Origin: Myrica gale | Lineage: Eukaryota; Streptophyta; Magnoliopsida; Fagales; Myricaceae | Direction: 5' to 3' | Assembly (NCBI GenBank): GCA_963930655.1 | Contig: OZ005609.1 | Coordinates: 20,781,001 to 20,845,000 of the forward strand | Length of the DNA stretch: 64,000 bases | Part shown: positions 11,357-22,193 of the stretch, piece after piece | How the letters are laid out: each line of letters starts with the position of its first letter | Numbering within the stretch: the first letter of the stretch is position 1 | Notes under the pieces: generated by a model | Seen by the model: the letters and a program-made list of their open reading frames with translations, nothing else | Databases searched by the model: none | What the model was told of the DNA's origin: nothing | Made by a program: the position numbers and the translations under genes

Positions 11357-11398
<42 letters not shown>
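11357..11398. repeat. (AT)n microsatellite
   Basis: About 42 bp of perfect AT dinucleotide repeat. The open frames that cross it on both strands encode only alternating Tyr-Ile and are not genes. Confidence 0.97.
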
Positions 11399-11400
<2 letters not shown>

Positions 11401-11788
11401 TATTTTCCGTCTCATACTTCGGATTCCTCTGCCACCTATCCGAAAAAATGAAAAACGAATGGTGTGCGGGCCTAGAATTCCAACTAATAAGAATCCGTTT
11501 TCGAAATTTGACACTTTCATCCATACTTTATTATAATTAATCTCTTTTTTTTTTTCATATCGGACTTCTTCATCACTAGTTTTTTTGGGATCCCTTAAAT
11601 TTGACGTCCTAGGAAGTTCTTATGCTGCGACAAAGTTCATATGGTCAGCAAGTTATTGCAATGCAGTCCCTCCGTCAACCCACTTAACGGTCAAAGATAC
11701 CGGGATGACCTTTTTATTACATAAATCATACCTCAGGGACCAATTTGTCAAAATGTGATATACCACAGGGACCTATAAATTAGTCCAT

Positions 11789-12672
11789 GTGGTATCACCT
11801 TTTGATAAATTGGTCCCTACGTTATGCATCATGTAACAAAAATGTCCTCTCGGTAGCTTTGACCGTTAAGTGGGTTGACAGAAATCTAACGGGAGGACCT
11901 TTTTGTTACATTATGCTTACCCCAGGTACTAATGTGTTCAAGTTGAAACCACATGAACCAATTTATCAAAACGTGAAACCACAGGGACTGTTTATGTACT
12001 TTGCCTTATATATTTTACTATTATTAGTACTGGAGTAGACAAAATTATACGTAGTTTCCTTGGACCATCGGTCTTTTTTGGGATTGGAAAAAAAAGAATG
12101 TAGATTCATTTCACTGTCAAAGCTTAGGTCCCTGTGGTATCACCTTTTGACAAATTGGTCCCTGAGGTATGATTTATGTAACAAAAAGGTCATCTCGGTA
12201 GCTTTGACCGTTAAGTGGGTTGACATAAATCTAACGGGAGGACCTTTTTGTTTCATGATGCTTACCCCAGGTACTAATGTGTTCAAGTTGAAACCACATG
12301 AACCAATTTATCAAAACGTGAAACCACAGAGACTGTTTATTTACTTTACCCTATATATTTTACTATTATTAGTACTGAAGTAGACAAAATTATACGTAGG
12401 TTGTGTTTGTGTTGTAAAATTTTAGTGTTGTTAAAATTTTAGGTATTGAGTTTAGTGAAAAAGTGAAGAGAGAGGTAATTTTTTATATTTTTTGTAGTAA
12501 ATAGTAATGATTTGATGGGGAGAGAGAGATTACATTGTAATATTTAATTGTGTTAAAATTTTAGAGGGGGTAAAATTTTGGTACACAAACGCAACCGTAG
12601 TTTCCTTGGACCTTCGGTCTTTTTGGGGATTGGAAAAAAAAGAATGTAGATTCATTTCGCTGTCAAAGCCAG
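11789..12672. repeat. 345-bp tandem duplication, second copy split by a MITE
   Basis: The word 'ggtatcaccttttga' occurs at 11791 and 12136, giving a period of 345 bp. Both units contain the same order of words, among them 'tttgaccgttaagtgggttgaca', 'gggaggaccttttt' and 'gtactaatgtgttcaag'. The unit ends 'gtagtttccttggacc…aagaatgtagattcattt'. In copy 2 this end is displaced to 12597-12672 because a MITE sits at 12399-12596. A further diverged, inverted-looking unit precedes at about 11640-11785. The units have no conserved protein. Confidence 0.85.
12396..12599 (+). mobile_element. Tourist-like MITE with GTA TSD and visible empty site
   Basis: The element at 12399-12596 (198 bp) starts GGTTGTGTTTGTGTTG and ends CACAAACGCAACC, its inverse. 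GTA flanks it on both sides. In the first copy of the surrounding tandem duplication the same place reads 'attatacgtagtttcc' (around 12043-12058) with no insert, so the exact pre-insertion sequence is present in the window. The insertion therefore came after the 345-bp duplication. Confidence 0.93.
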
Positions 12673-12699
12673 CCAGATGCTTTGTACAGGCGGGTGTCT

Positions 12700-14590
12700 C
12701 TTTCAAGTCCACTAGCGAGATTTAAGTGACTACAATCGGATTGAGATTTAAAAATTTGCTTCCAAATTTCACTAATGTTTCTGAATTTTGAACTTCCTCA
12801 GAAATATTTTTTTTCTTATTAAAATACATGTTTGGATCAAGCTCCTTCCTGCGTTTAGCTTGAGTCAAACTCAAGTAGCTTGATGATTTTTATGAAAATT
12901 AATTTTTTGAGGTTTAAAATTACAAATTTAGCCTAAAAAAACAGTACACTGTAAAAAACATATGAAAATAAAATTATCATATCGCATACAAAAAATATTA
13001 AAAGGGTAGAAATTGTTTGAAATAAATTGTTGATGAATGTAATATGATTAAAATAATAGTTGAGAGTAGAAAGTGACTGTTCATGAGAACCGAAATTTTT
13101 CGGTTCCCTCGCTATCGGTACCAAGATTCCAACACCCCATCTATACCGGTGGCCTAAATTCGAAAAACCTGAGAAAATTCCCGATTTGCAGTGAACCCGA
13201 CACCGACTGGGCAGGTATCGCAAACGGATTTTTTTTTTTCTAAAGAAAGAGTGCAACGAAGCCCCCCCTCTTGCTTATGGTGAAGTCTCCTCCTCTCCCA
13301 AAATCACCACCTTATGCATGACTCTCTCCTTTGCCACATCTCTCTCACCGAGCCATTTGAGCCATATGTGCAAAAGGCTCAAAAAAATGACCCAATATAT
13401 CTAAATTGGTAAACCTATTTGACAGGTTTTAGCGGTTAATGAAGGTGACAAATATTTAAAAATCGGCTCATCAGTGACAGTTTTACTTGGAAGATATAAA
13501 ATACATTTATCCCATAAAAGAAAGAGCAGAATTCCTGCAATCTTGGGGTAATGTTTTCACCTTAACCCAGGATTACGAGGTAAAATCCAAAGTCTACACA
13601 CCTAACGTATTCTCATGATTTGCACCCACAAATAAAACAGAAACAAGGAAGAAACAAGGTCGGGTTTTTAACAGGAACAATCTAGCATGAAATGTTGATA
13701 AAGTCAAGGCGGGGAATACCTGAGTCAGATGGGTTCCTTGTCGTCAAATAAAGTATGAGAAAAGAAAGGATTTTCATTTTGCAAACGGTGAACTATGTCA
13801 ATTTGTAGGACCATCTCTATCACCATTCGTCTCAGCACAAAAGGAATACAAATTGTGTAGACTATTTTCTTTGCAATAATACCATCTCGTGGGATTTTCT
13901 GGGAACTAATAGGAGGCAAAACTGTAGGCAATACACCAGAAGAAAAACATGCAGCGAAATTTGATATCGAGGATAGCAGTGCACTATGAAGGACGAAGGT
14001 AGAACATTGAATAAGCTGAATGGTGCATCAGGAAATAAGTCAAACCTAGATCTCTCTGATACAATGTGAATGCTTCTCATGACCTTGAGCCAGGCTCCAA
14101 CGCCAAGGAAAGTACTAGAAAAATCAACTTTAATAAAGATCTTACTTAGCCCCAACCATATGGCAAGGATGGTAGTTCAGACAACTAAGGGTGCAGCTCT
14201 TTGACAATATTACTCAGACCCTTAGTTGGAGAGAGGTTGTAGACTATGCATTTGTTGTGATCATGTGGTTCTAATCTCTCCAGTAGAGCTTACAAGTAAG
14301 TAGGAGATTAGCAGGTTATGACTTCTGATGCTTTCATGAGTTCTCCAATGCCCAAATGAAACCTGTTGGGGCTAATAATTACAGAGATAACATAAACTCT
14401 TTGGGGAGCCAGAGGTGGACAGCTTGAAAATGCGTCATGAACCAACAACAGCAAATAAGAGTGTTTTGGTTTATCTGAGGTATCAAAAGAAACAAGCAAA
14501 CTCAAAATGACATTTTGGTTTAAGGTGTGTAAACTTAAATGAACGTGCTCAAATCTCATAGAAGGCATCTTATGAGTTGGGAAAAAGAAT
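12700..14590. other. Intergenic stretch, nothing recognised
   Basis: No conserved protein block or bounded repeat is seen. A possible transposon end with words such as 'gaaccgaaatttttcggttcc' lies at about 13080-13210. Open frames at 13725-14155 and 14308-14568 (minus) have no recognisable family. Confidence 0.3.
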
Positions 14591-14597
14591 TGACAAA

Positions 14598-14775
14598 GGG
14601 GCTGTTCGGTATTTTAGTATTCTCAAGATTTTTTGAATCCTGAGAATACACAAACCGAACATGTTTTTTAACCTCACCTAAAAATAACTACCGCACGCAT
14701 ACCAATAAAGTTAACATCACCTAAAAATTCTCAAAACACAAAAAATTCTCAAAAAACTAACCAACCGAACAAACT
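14598..14775. mobile_element. MITE with GGGGCTGTTCGGT-type ends
   Basis: The left end 'ggggctgttcggtattttag' faces the inverse 'aaccaaccgaacaaactc' on the right. Just inside the left end is a hairpin built from 'attctcaagattttt' and 'gaatcctgagaat'. The length of about 178 bp and lack of coding capacity suggest a Tourist-like MITE. I could not fix the TSD. Confidence 0.5.
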
Positions 14776-15825
14776 CAAAGTTATTTTCTTCTGCGAAGAT
14801 ACGAGACAAATACTAAATATTCACACCTTCAACCCCTTCCAACTCACATGGGTGCAGAAAGCTGGTATAGGCAAAGTGAAACTCTCTGAGAGAGAGTCAC
14901 AAGAGTAGATAGAGGGGATTACTCGGGGTTTGCAGTTTAAACAATAAGGAACTGAAATGTAGAACAAAGAGAATAAAGAAGTGAAGTCATATTATTCAAT
15001 GCACCCGATTTGCTTAATTTGAACGTGTCTTACCAGTTGCATCAGATATTGATAAGCTAAGACTTCACAGGATCATGTAATGTGCAAATTGCTATACGAG
15101 TTTGTTAGCTCTAATACAGATTCTTCCAGCAGTTACTAAAATAAAAAAGAAATTAGGACATCATACCAGTATAATGGATTGTTGGAGACCAAACGCTGAT
15201 AATTCATGAATAAAGTACCCATACAAGCTAAACCAAGTAAAGGGGAGGGAAAATTTCGGATTTAGTACCCATTGCGTGGACACCATACATGTATCAATAT
15301 TAAATACTTCTTGCATTGGCACTATATCTTCAGCTCCTGCAACAAAAGAGAAATCGAACCCATGTCATAGTCACTTGCCAACAAAGGGGGCATGTTGGTC
15401 TTGGTCTATAGCGTTAGTTTTGGCTTAAACGAAGGGCATACTCACAGTTAAGGCTCATCAAGCTCAGACACCGTGGATGAGGGGAGCTCTCAAAGCAATA
15501 AATTAGAAATATACATCATCCTAATAATGCCTGTTGCGCAAACATCCTCGTAGGATAACTGAAAAGAGCCTTACATGATGATTTTATTGAAATGAACTTA
15601 ATCACCAGTCAGTGAAGTTCACACTGTGAGAAGGATATACAGCCAAGTAAGAACAAATTCGTCTTTGAGCAATTAATGGCTAAAGTTCCCGAGGAGGAAA
15701 CAGAACAAGAATAAAAGAAAGGACCATTCAAATAAATTTAGTGTAATATGATCACATAGTTGATAAAAATCAACACTCCTCTAAAAGCTTTTGTTAGCAC
15801 TCAATTAAGAATCTATAAAATATCT
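14776..15825. other. 3' flank of the DUF868 gene
   Basis: No coding block or bounded repeat is seen. The part nearest 15825 should hold the 3' untranslated region of the minus-strand DUF868 gene. Confidence 0.3.
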
Positions 15826-16725
15826 CTATTCATTCTTCCATGCATACAAAATCAGAGAGAAACCAAGAAATTGTGATTTGGAATCTGAAAATCTCTGCGA
15901 GAAAGACCATGGCACTTGATTTGGATCAGAAAGAGGTTGGCTAGCCCACAACTTCTCAGCCGAGAGGCATGTCTTGAACATAAAAACAGCATTTCCTAGT
16001 GATGTACCAAAGAGCCAACTATGAACATCCCAGAAGACTTCCACTGGGAGCCCGTCAACCAAGATTCTATGATTCCCCCGGAATTTCCACCGAAGCCGCT
16101 TCACATGCATCACAGGCTTGCCATCTACACGGATTGCCAGGTATGGATCATTGACATTTGTGGTGTCACATTCAATCACAAGATCGTGAATTTGACCATT
16201 ATCACAAAACTGAGCCTTGGTACTAAACACTTTCTTGCCAAAAATATGCTCTCTCTTAGCAACGAAAACAGAATTAGAAGGCACATGGCTAGCACCAGTT
16301 TTCTTGAAAGCTTCTTTTCTCAAATCACCAAGAAGCAGAACCATTTCCCGATTAACAACAACCGCTACATAAAATCCCTCCAAGGGCTCAGGCCCAGGTC
16401 CAAATTTCGCCGAAGAAAGGTCCCAATATATTTCGATTTTACACGAATATGTTTCTAAACTCTTGGAACCTCTCCTCTTAGAGAACAACCAAGGTTTAAT
16501 ATCGACTTTACACAGACATTGATTTGACGAATCGTCGATCCCAATCCCAAGGCCTTGACCCATCAAATTCTTACTCCATGTGACAGTAATCAAGCAAGAA
16601 CGGCCACGTAAACGGCATTGATAGACACAAGTAACTAAATTCTGGGCAGCCCTACTGGTGCTTGACGAGGAAGAATCAGCAACTTGAACCCCATTCTCAC
16701 CAAAACAAGATGGGAAATCTCTCAT
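15826..16725 (-). CDS. DUF868 family plant protein
   Basis: A single-exon gene of 299 codons encoding a plant protein of the DUF868 family, whose biochemical role is unknown. The start at 16725 (MRDFPSCFGENGVQ) is chosen because DUF868 proteins begin this way. An in-frame extension to 16875 would add a hydrophobic F/L-rich stretch that looks like translated 5' leader. Family hallmarks run the whole length: a Ser-rich segment near residue 17, NLVTCVYQCRLRGRSCLITVTWSKNLMGQG, CKVDIKPWLFSKRRGSKSLE, KIEIYWDLSSAKFGPGPEPLEGFYVAVV and REMVLLLGDLRKEAFKKT (each only partly quoted). The C-terminus is GFSLILYAWKNE. Length and C-terminus match the family, so the gene looks intact. Confidence 0.93.
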   Translation of the reverse strand: MRDFPSCFGENGVQVADSSSSSTSRAAQNLVTCVYQCRLRGRSCLITVTWSKNLMGQGLGIGIDDSSNQCLCKVDIKPWLFSKRRGSKSLETYSCKIEIYWDLSSAKFGPGPEPLEGFYVAVVVNREMVLLLGDLRKEAFKKTGASHVPSNSVFVAKREHIFGKKVFSTKAQFCDNGQIHDLVIECDTTNVNDPYLAIRVDGKPVMHVKRLRWKFRGNHRILVDGLPVEVFWDVHSWLFGTSLGNAVFMFKTCLSAEKLWASQPLSDPNQVPWSFSQRFSDSKSQFLGFSLILYAWKNE

Positions 16726-17563
16726 CTTCACACCCAGAACTTGCATTACTAATCCTAAACTCTCTCTCTGGTCTTTCTTTGACGAAAAGTTGGTGCCCAC
16801 TTTTACAGCCAAAAAAAAAAACAAAAAGAACTCAGAGAATAGGAAGTACAGAAACGAAACTAAGACGGAAACCAAGAAGGGACGCTCACCTCAAACTGAT
16901 CCGAGAAAAATCAGAACTCCATCTCAGAAGTGCTGCCAAATCTGCTTCTCAAACTCTGATTTGATCTGTGGGTGGACTCTATGATGCATTTCTGCGCAAG
17001 CCCGTAAATCAAAAAGTTCATAGACAGCATAAGGTGTACATCCAAATTGAAGACAATTTCCGGAAATGCATGGAGTAAAATAACTCAAACAGAGAAGCAG
17101 ACAAGAAATAAAAACAGACTAGTTTCGCTGGCAACTTCTCTGCCCAAACCATAACGGAAAAAAAGAAGAAGAAAAGAACAGAACAGCAACAAGACCCACC
17201 AAGAAATACTCAAAGAAAGTAGCAGAGGCAGAAGAGAACAGAGATAAAATGCAAAATACCACAAGATGTTGACAGCTAATAGTCCCAACGGGAGCGATGG
17301 AGAAATAAAAGAGGTAGTAGTATATGGCAACCGGGTATTGCAATTTGCTGGAAAGGCTAGGTTTTGAAGATTACTCTGCACTGGAAGGGAAAAAAAAGAA
17401 GCATGTCCTACTCTCTCTCTCTCTCCAATTACTTTCTTTAGCTGACATACCCACATGGAAAGTGCGACCAAAAATATACTCACAAACAAAACTCAGAGCC
17501 CAGTATTGGAGAGAGAGAGAGATTTGCATGGCAAGAATACTGACATCGGACAGAATAAAGGGC
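16726..17563 (-). promoter_or_regulatory. 5' leader and promoter region of the DUF868 gene
   Basis: The region upstream of the 16725 start contains a candidate 5' leader intron: a donor GTGAGC (minus strand, at about 16891) and a long T-rich tract ahead of an AG near 16800. CT-rich runs near 17410-17430 and 17508-17520 are typical of plant leaders and promoters. Open frames here on both strands have no family match. The exact transcript start cannot be seen. Confidence 0.35.
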
Positions 17564-17710
17564 ATGTTTAATATTAAAAAATTATTTATATTATTTTTTA
17601 TTATTATAATATTTATTAAAAATTTTCCCTTCATTTTTCGTAACATTTCTTTACTTTATAATATTTCTCAAACTTTAGTATCCAAAATTTTCACCGTCAA
17701 ACATTCCGAT
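17564..17710 (-). mobile_element. Short AT-rich MITE (family B copy, inverted)
   Basis: On the minus strand it reads 'ggaatgtttgacggtgaaaattttggatacta' and then follows the same word order as 18249-18445 and 8530-8735 (quoted in part only). Ends are 'gggcatgttta' on the left and 'caaacattcc' on the right. It lies just upstream of the DUF868 leader. Confidence 0.6.
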
Positions 17711-18248
17711 TAAGTATTTGTGATTCGGCTGTTAACACATTATATAAATATTTATTTACGAGGGAAGAAAAATAAACTATAGGACAATCAGTGCGCCACT
17801 GCCGTGCCATCTATTCGTGGCTCACACTTTTGCGCGAATTTAAAGGCAGGGAACCAGAGCTTGAAGAAGTGGGGTTCATTAGCCCACGTACGTGCAAACA
17901 AGATGGACCGGTTAATTATTTGCTTGTCCATCTTTCTATTTTTCTCAAGCGGAAATTTCGTTATATGTTGGACTACTAGTTGATGTACAGTACATGCTTT
18001 GACCAAAAGACCCCAATCTTGATTATTGGATAGCCTAGCTCTCCACCATGGTCCATGGACTGGAAAGCTTTAGCCTTCAATTTCCTTTTTCTTTTAAAAA
18101 GGCTTATTAAATAACCTATTTTTAGGTTTTAAAAATGTTTTTGACTAACGTTGAACAATTTTACATACATACTTGGATGCTTAGCAAAAAAAAGACATGC
18201 ATATTTGGAAAGGCTTGACCAAAAGTTATCCAGTTTTGGCTCACTAAA

Positions 18249-18445
18249 GGTATGTTTGAGGGTAAAAATTTTGGGTATTGGAGTTTGAGAAATATTATTA
18301 AGTAAAAATATGTTATGGGAGTTGATGAAAAAATTAAAGAGAGAAAAGATTTTTAATAAATATTATAATAATAAAAAATTATGTGATAAATTTTTTATTA
18401 TTAAATCTAAATTTTTAGACACAAATTATCCAGCCTCAAACAAGA
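18249..18445 (+). mobile_element. Short AT-rich MITE (family B copy)
   Basis: It starts 'ggtatgtttgagggt' and ends 'cctcaaacaagac', giving inverted ends. The interior contains 'aaaattttgggtattgg', 'aaatattattaa' and 'ttataataataaaaaat', in the same order as the copies at 8530 and 17564. Confidence 0.6.
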
Positions 18446-18663
18446 CTAAAATACTCTACTGCCAGCTCATAAATGCCTCTGTTATATATTTTCTCCCCAA
18501 ATCTATGGATTCTCGTTCTCTCTCTGGCCAGAATTTAGAATTTGTGTGAGCTGGGGATTGAGAGACGGATTTGATTAGAAAGAGTGGTTGAGCAAAAAGG
18601 GGGTTCTGCCTTTATTTTCGCCTCTCACATTTTATTCCATGGCTACTGAGATCTCAGGTTGGG

Positions 18664-18679
18664 GTGGGGGGGGGGGGAA
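18664..18679. repeat. Poly-G tract
   Basis: A G run interrupted by a single T, close to the left flank of the Tourist-like MITE at 18782. It is a low-complexity tract with no other feature attached. Confidence 0.8.
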
Positions 18680-18778
18680 CGGATAATATAATACACGCGC
18701 TGAGCCAGGTACTGAGCCCTTGAGGATGGGCCCCACTTCCCCTACCACCGGGCACGCTTTTGGAGGAGGAATCGACCT

Positions 18779-18979
18779 TTAGGGTGAGTTTGTGTGGTAA
18801 AATTTTTGGTATTGGATTTAGTATTGGTATTGGGTTTAGTGAAAAAGTGAAGAGAGAGGTAATATTTTATAGTTTTTGTAATTTTTTATATTTTTTGATG
18901 GAAGAGAGAGATTATATTAGAGTATTTTATTAGGAGAGATAAAATTTTGAGTAAAATTTTAGTTGCAAACACAGCCTTA
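18779..18979 (+). mobile_element. Tourist-like MITE with TTA TSD
   Basis: The element at 18782-18976 (195 bp) begins GGGTGAGTTTGTGTGGTAAA and ends GCAAACACAGCC, its inverse. TTA flanks it on both sides (18779-18781 and 18977-18979). It belongs to the family of 10965-11163. It carries a short internal duplication of 'ggtattgg(a/g)tttag'. Confidence 0.85.
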
Positions 18980-21900
18980 AATGTCTAACTTTTTCCTCGC
19001 GCTCTGTCGTGCGGAGCGAGAACGGTTGTTCGATCTATGAGACCCAAGATTTGTTTAATTCCTATTTTATTAGAGATTAGACGTGGTTTATGCAGAAAAA
19101 AAAAGAGATTAGACGTGGTGTTCACGTGAGCTTGTCCGTGGTCGGTTGGCATGCCCCAATTTAGCCCAATAATTGCATCGCAACATATTGGGCCTGCAGA
19201 AGGCCATAAGTTTTTCGCGTTTTTTTTTCTTTTTCTTTTTCTAATCTCCTTTAGTTTCACAGTTCATGAGAAAGAACATTGAGATTTATTTTATTTTATT
19301 TAGAGTTTGCACTATCCCATGATTAATATAGACAACGTTAATGTTATAGGGTTTTTGGAACAACCTTCACCCTGCAACTATGACATAACTTCACCTGCTT
19401 CTTCCCCAAGCCCTCCTAGGTGAATACAACAGAGTCACTCTCCGTAACTCTAAATCAAAATGTGCATGCTTTTTCCACTACAACGGCCCACACACATAAA
19501 ACAATGTCGGGGTTTTGCACTACCATCACGAAAATTAAATAATGTCTGTTCTACGCACCATCCCTGACTGTTAACTATAAACACAAAAAGACACATGAAA
19601 TAATGCTTGTTTGCCTGCAAGAATGAGGGCCTTCCCTTACTCAAGCTCCCAACGTCTTCACATGATATGTTAATCTCTCTTCGAATTAGACTATTAAGTT
19701 TGAATAACAAATTAGAGAGAGTCTTGATCCAATAATTTATATCCACGAGATTGAAACATATGATTTGTATATCTCTCACGAAAACATAAAGCAAAGACAA
19801 AAGATGTCATGCGGGTATGCAACTATAATCCATAGCTTAATGAGACTCTAATCCTTCTAATTTATTCTTAAAATAAAAGAAACAATTCATTAGAAAATAG
19901 ATTGAGTTTGATGTTTTACCCTCAGCCTCAACCTACAATCTATAACAAAGGCTTAATCACATAATTTGCTGCAAAACAGAGTGATAATCCGAGAATGGGA
20001 TAGGTCAACACCCCGAAAACTCACTAATCTAAGGAAGCATATTCACAAAGCTTTCTATCATTCAGTCTAACAAGAAAGTGATCCAAAAATAGAAGAGTAT
20101 GTTAAAATTTCGGGCAATCTAAAAATTATTGTCTAAGTTTTAATTTGATTTTAAAAAATTGCATAAATTTCTAGAATTGACAAATTATTATCTGGGTTTA
20201 GATCACACTATCAAAATCACTCACTCTATCATATTTTCGTCTAGATTTTTAACGTAATTGATGACGTGACACGCCAAATGTCAATATATGGTTATGACTT
20301 TTGTGAATTTTATTTTTATTTAATTTATTGTTATAATTATAATTTTATTTATGTTTAAGACACCTTACATATCACATGACCATATATTAACACTTTACTT
20401 ATCACGTCATCAATTCTGTTAGAAATGCGGACATAAATATAACTGAAGACATGATTTTATAAGTGCTGTCTAAACTGAGTTGTCAATTTTAGAAATACAT
20501 ACATATTTTCTAATTTTTCATGAAAACCCATACAATAAGTTTTAAATTTTTCTAAAATGTAGCACTATTTTCCATGAACTTAATAATCTAGCTGCCCAAG
20601 CCCCAACCACCGGAACCGTCATGAGCATTATCTGACTTTAATAATGTACGTTACAGGCCTATTTGTATGAATGAGGCTTTACTATCTTATCCGCCACGCC
20701 ACGACCCATAATTAAACCGACAAGGGCGCAATCATCGTATGTAAAGTTCCATAGACAAATGAAAGTTATGTTTCTTTCATGGCCTTATGTTAATAAATAG
20801 GGGTAGTAGACTACCACGTTAATCGCCTCGAATTTACATCGCTTTTAGAGTCAGTGCAATTTCCCGTCTCCCACAAACAAGATAATTATCATATCAAAGG
20901 CCTTGAAGTGAGTCCAAAGAATTAATAATACCTATAAGATTTTTAACTTAGACCTTACAAGTAACAAACTACCAAGATCCAAACCTTAATCACTAAGCTA
21001 AACCATTAAAATTATTTCCATTTTCTTACTTAGGGAGCATCTCTTTGTAACAATAAATAAATGGCTAGAGCATTTGATACTCTATTTTTAATACATTAGT
21101 TTCTCGTGCTTTTGTCCCACTCTCCCATTCTAGCTAGGACCCATCTCCACACTATAACAAGCAACGAGAATATGGTTGAGTAATCATGAATCATTTGATA
21201 ACATGCGACATGACACCAAGCAAAAGGAAATTTAAGGGATACTTTGGTTCCCAACATGTGTAGTGTTTATGGCTTCAGATTAAGATGAAACAACTTTTAA
21301 TCAGTCAATCACTCCTTGTAATTATTAGACATAAACAGAACATTTTGAGAGTAAGCAAAATTAATTGGTGCATCGTCAATTTAAGTTCTTTACCTAAGAA
21401 CAATTGGGATTTGAATAGAGTTTTAAGTCTCAAGTTGAATTTTAATTATATAAAATTACACTTTACATGATCTCATGTTACGATTTGACCGTTAAAATTA
21501 TGTCATATTTTTAATTTTTCATTGATTTCATGGTGAGATTTTATAGTAGATGCAAAGTGTAAACCCATCATCACGATGATATTTTTCATTTTATTTGTTA
21601 TTATTAATTTCTCTCGTCATCTTATCAAAATTCTCTCGATTTAGGTAGTATTTAATGTATAAAAAAGATACACTCAAAATGGGACTAACAGGAAAAAGGA
21701 TAAAAACAAGCACATGCAAAGATGAAAAGGGTTGAAAGCAAACATGGGAAAGATTCATATTGTAAATAAGGGAGAAAGGTGCAACCAAGCTAGGGCCTAG
21801 GTGGGTTTGCGAGCTTTTGGTCCAATTTACTTTAGTCACGTACGTTTGATGAGTATCTATCATTTCTTTGAACTTTTTCTTCCATTCCTGCTGAAGTTGT

Positions 21901-22193
21901 AATCATGTCCAGAACTCCAGACCAATATGATGAGCATTATAGCTTCCCAACTCGGGTAAAGACTTCATAGCTTCTCGTCTCTTATAAGAAGAAAGTAAAA
22001 CAAAATTATCAAAAGGAGTTAGAAAGTGCATATATGTATATTGGTAAATATTGCAAAACCAACAAGCATTAGTGGAGTGGAAGATGTCTACTTACACTGC
22101 TCTTGGTCCTACCCGGCTAGACACTCAACGAATAAACAACTTCCATCAATCAGCAAGGTTGTAGGACAATTGATTTCACCCTGTATTTACTAG
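18980..22193. other. Gene-poor stretch with one foldback
   Basis: Apart from the foldback at 20110-20545 I recognise nothing. Open frames such as 19450-19800 (minus) and 21591-21863 (minus) have no family resemblance. The sequence is AT-rich without long repeats. Confidence 0.3.
20110..20545. mobile_element. Foldback element, diverged
   Basis: The left arm contains 'aaaaaattgcataaatttctagaattgacaa' and the right arm its inverse around 'ttgtcaattttagaaatacat' (quoted in part). Inner arms 'cacatgaccatatattaacac' and 'tgtcaatatatggttatg' also pair. A related arm occurs at 22665-22790 inside the hAT element. No clean TSD was found. Confidence 0.5.

Noticed and set aside
11275..11540. Four overlapping open frames on both strands
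   Set aside because: They exist only because the AT repeat has no stops in Tyr-Ile frames.
16726..16875. N-terminal extension of the DUF868 frame with a membrane-like F/L-rich stretch
   Set aside because: Family members begin at MRDFP; the extension reads through a T-rich leader and a possible intron.
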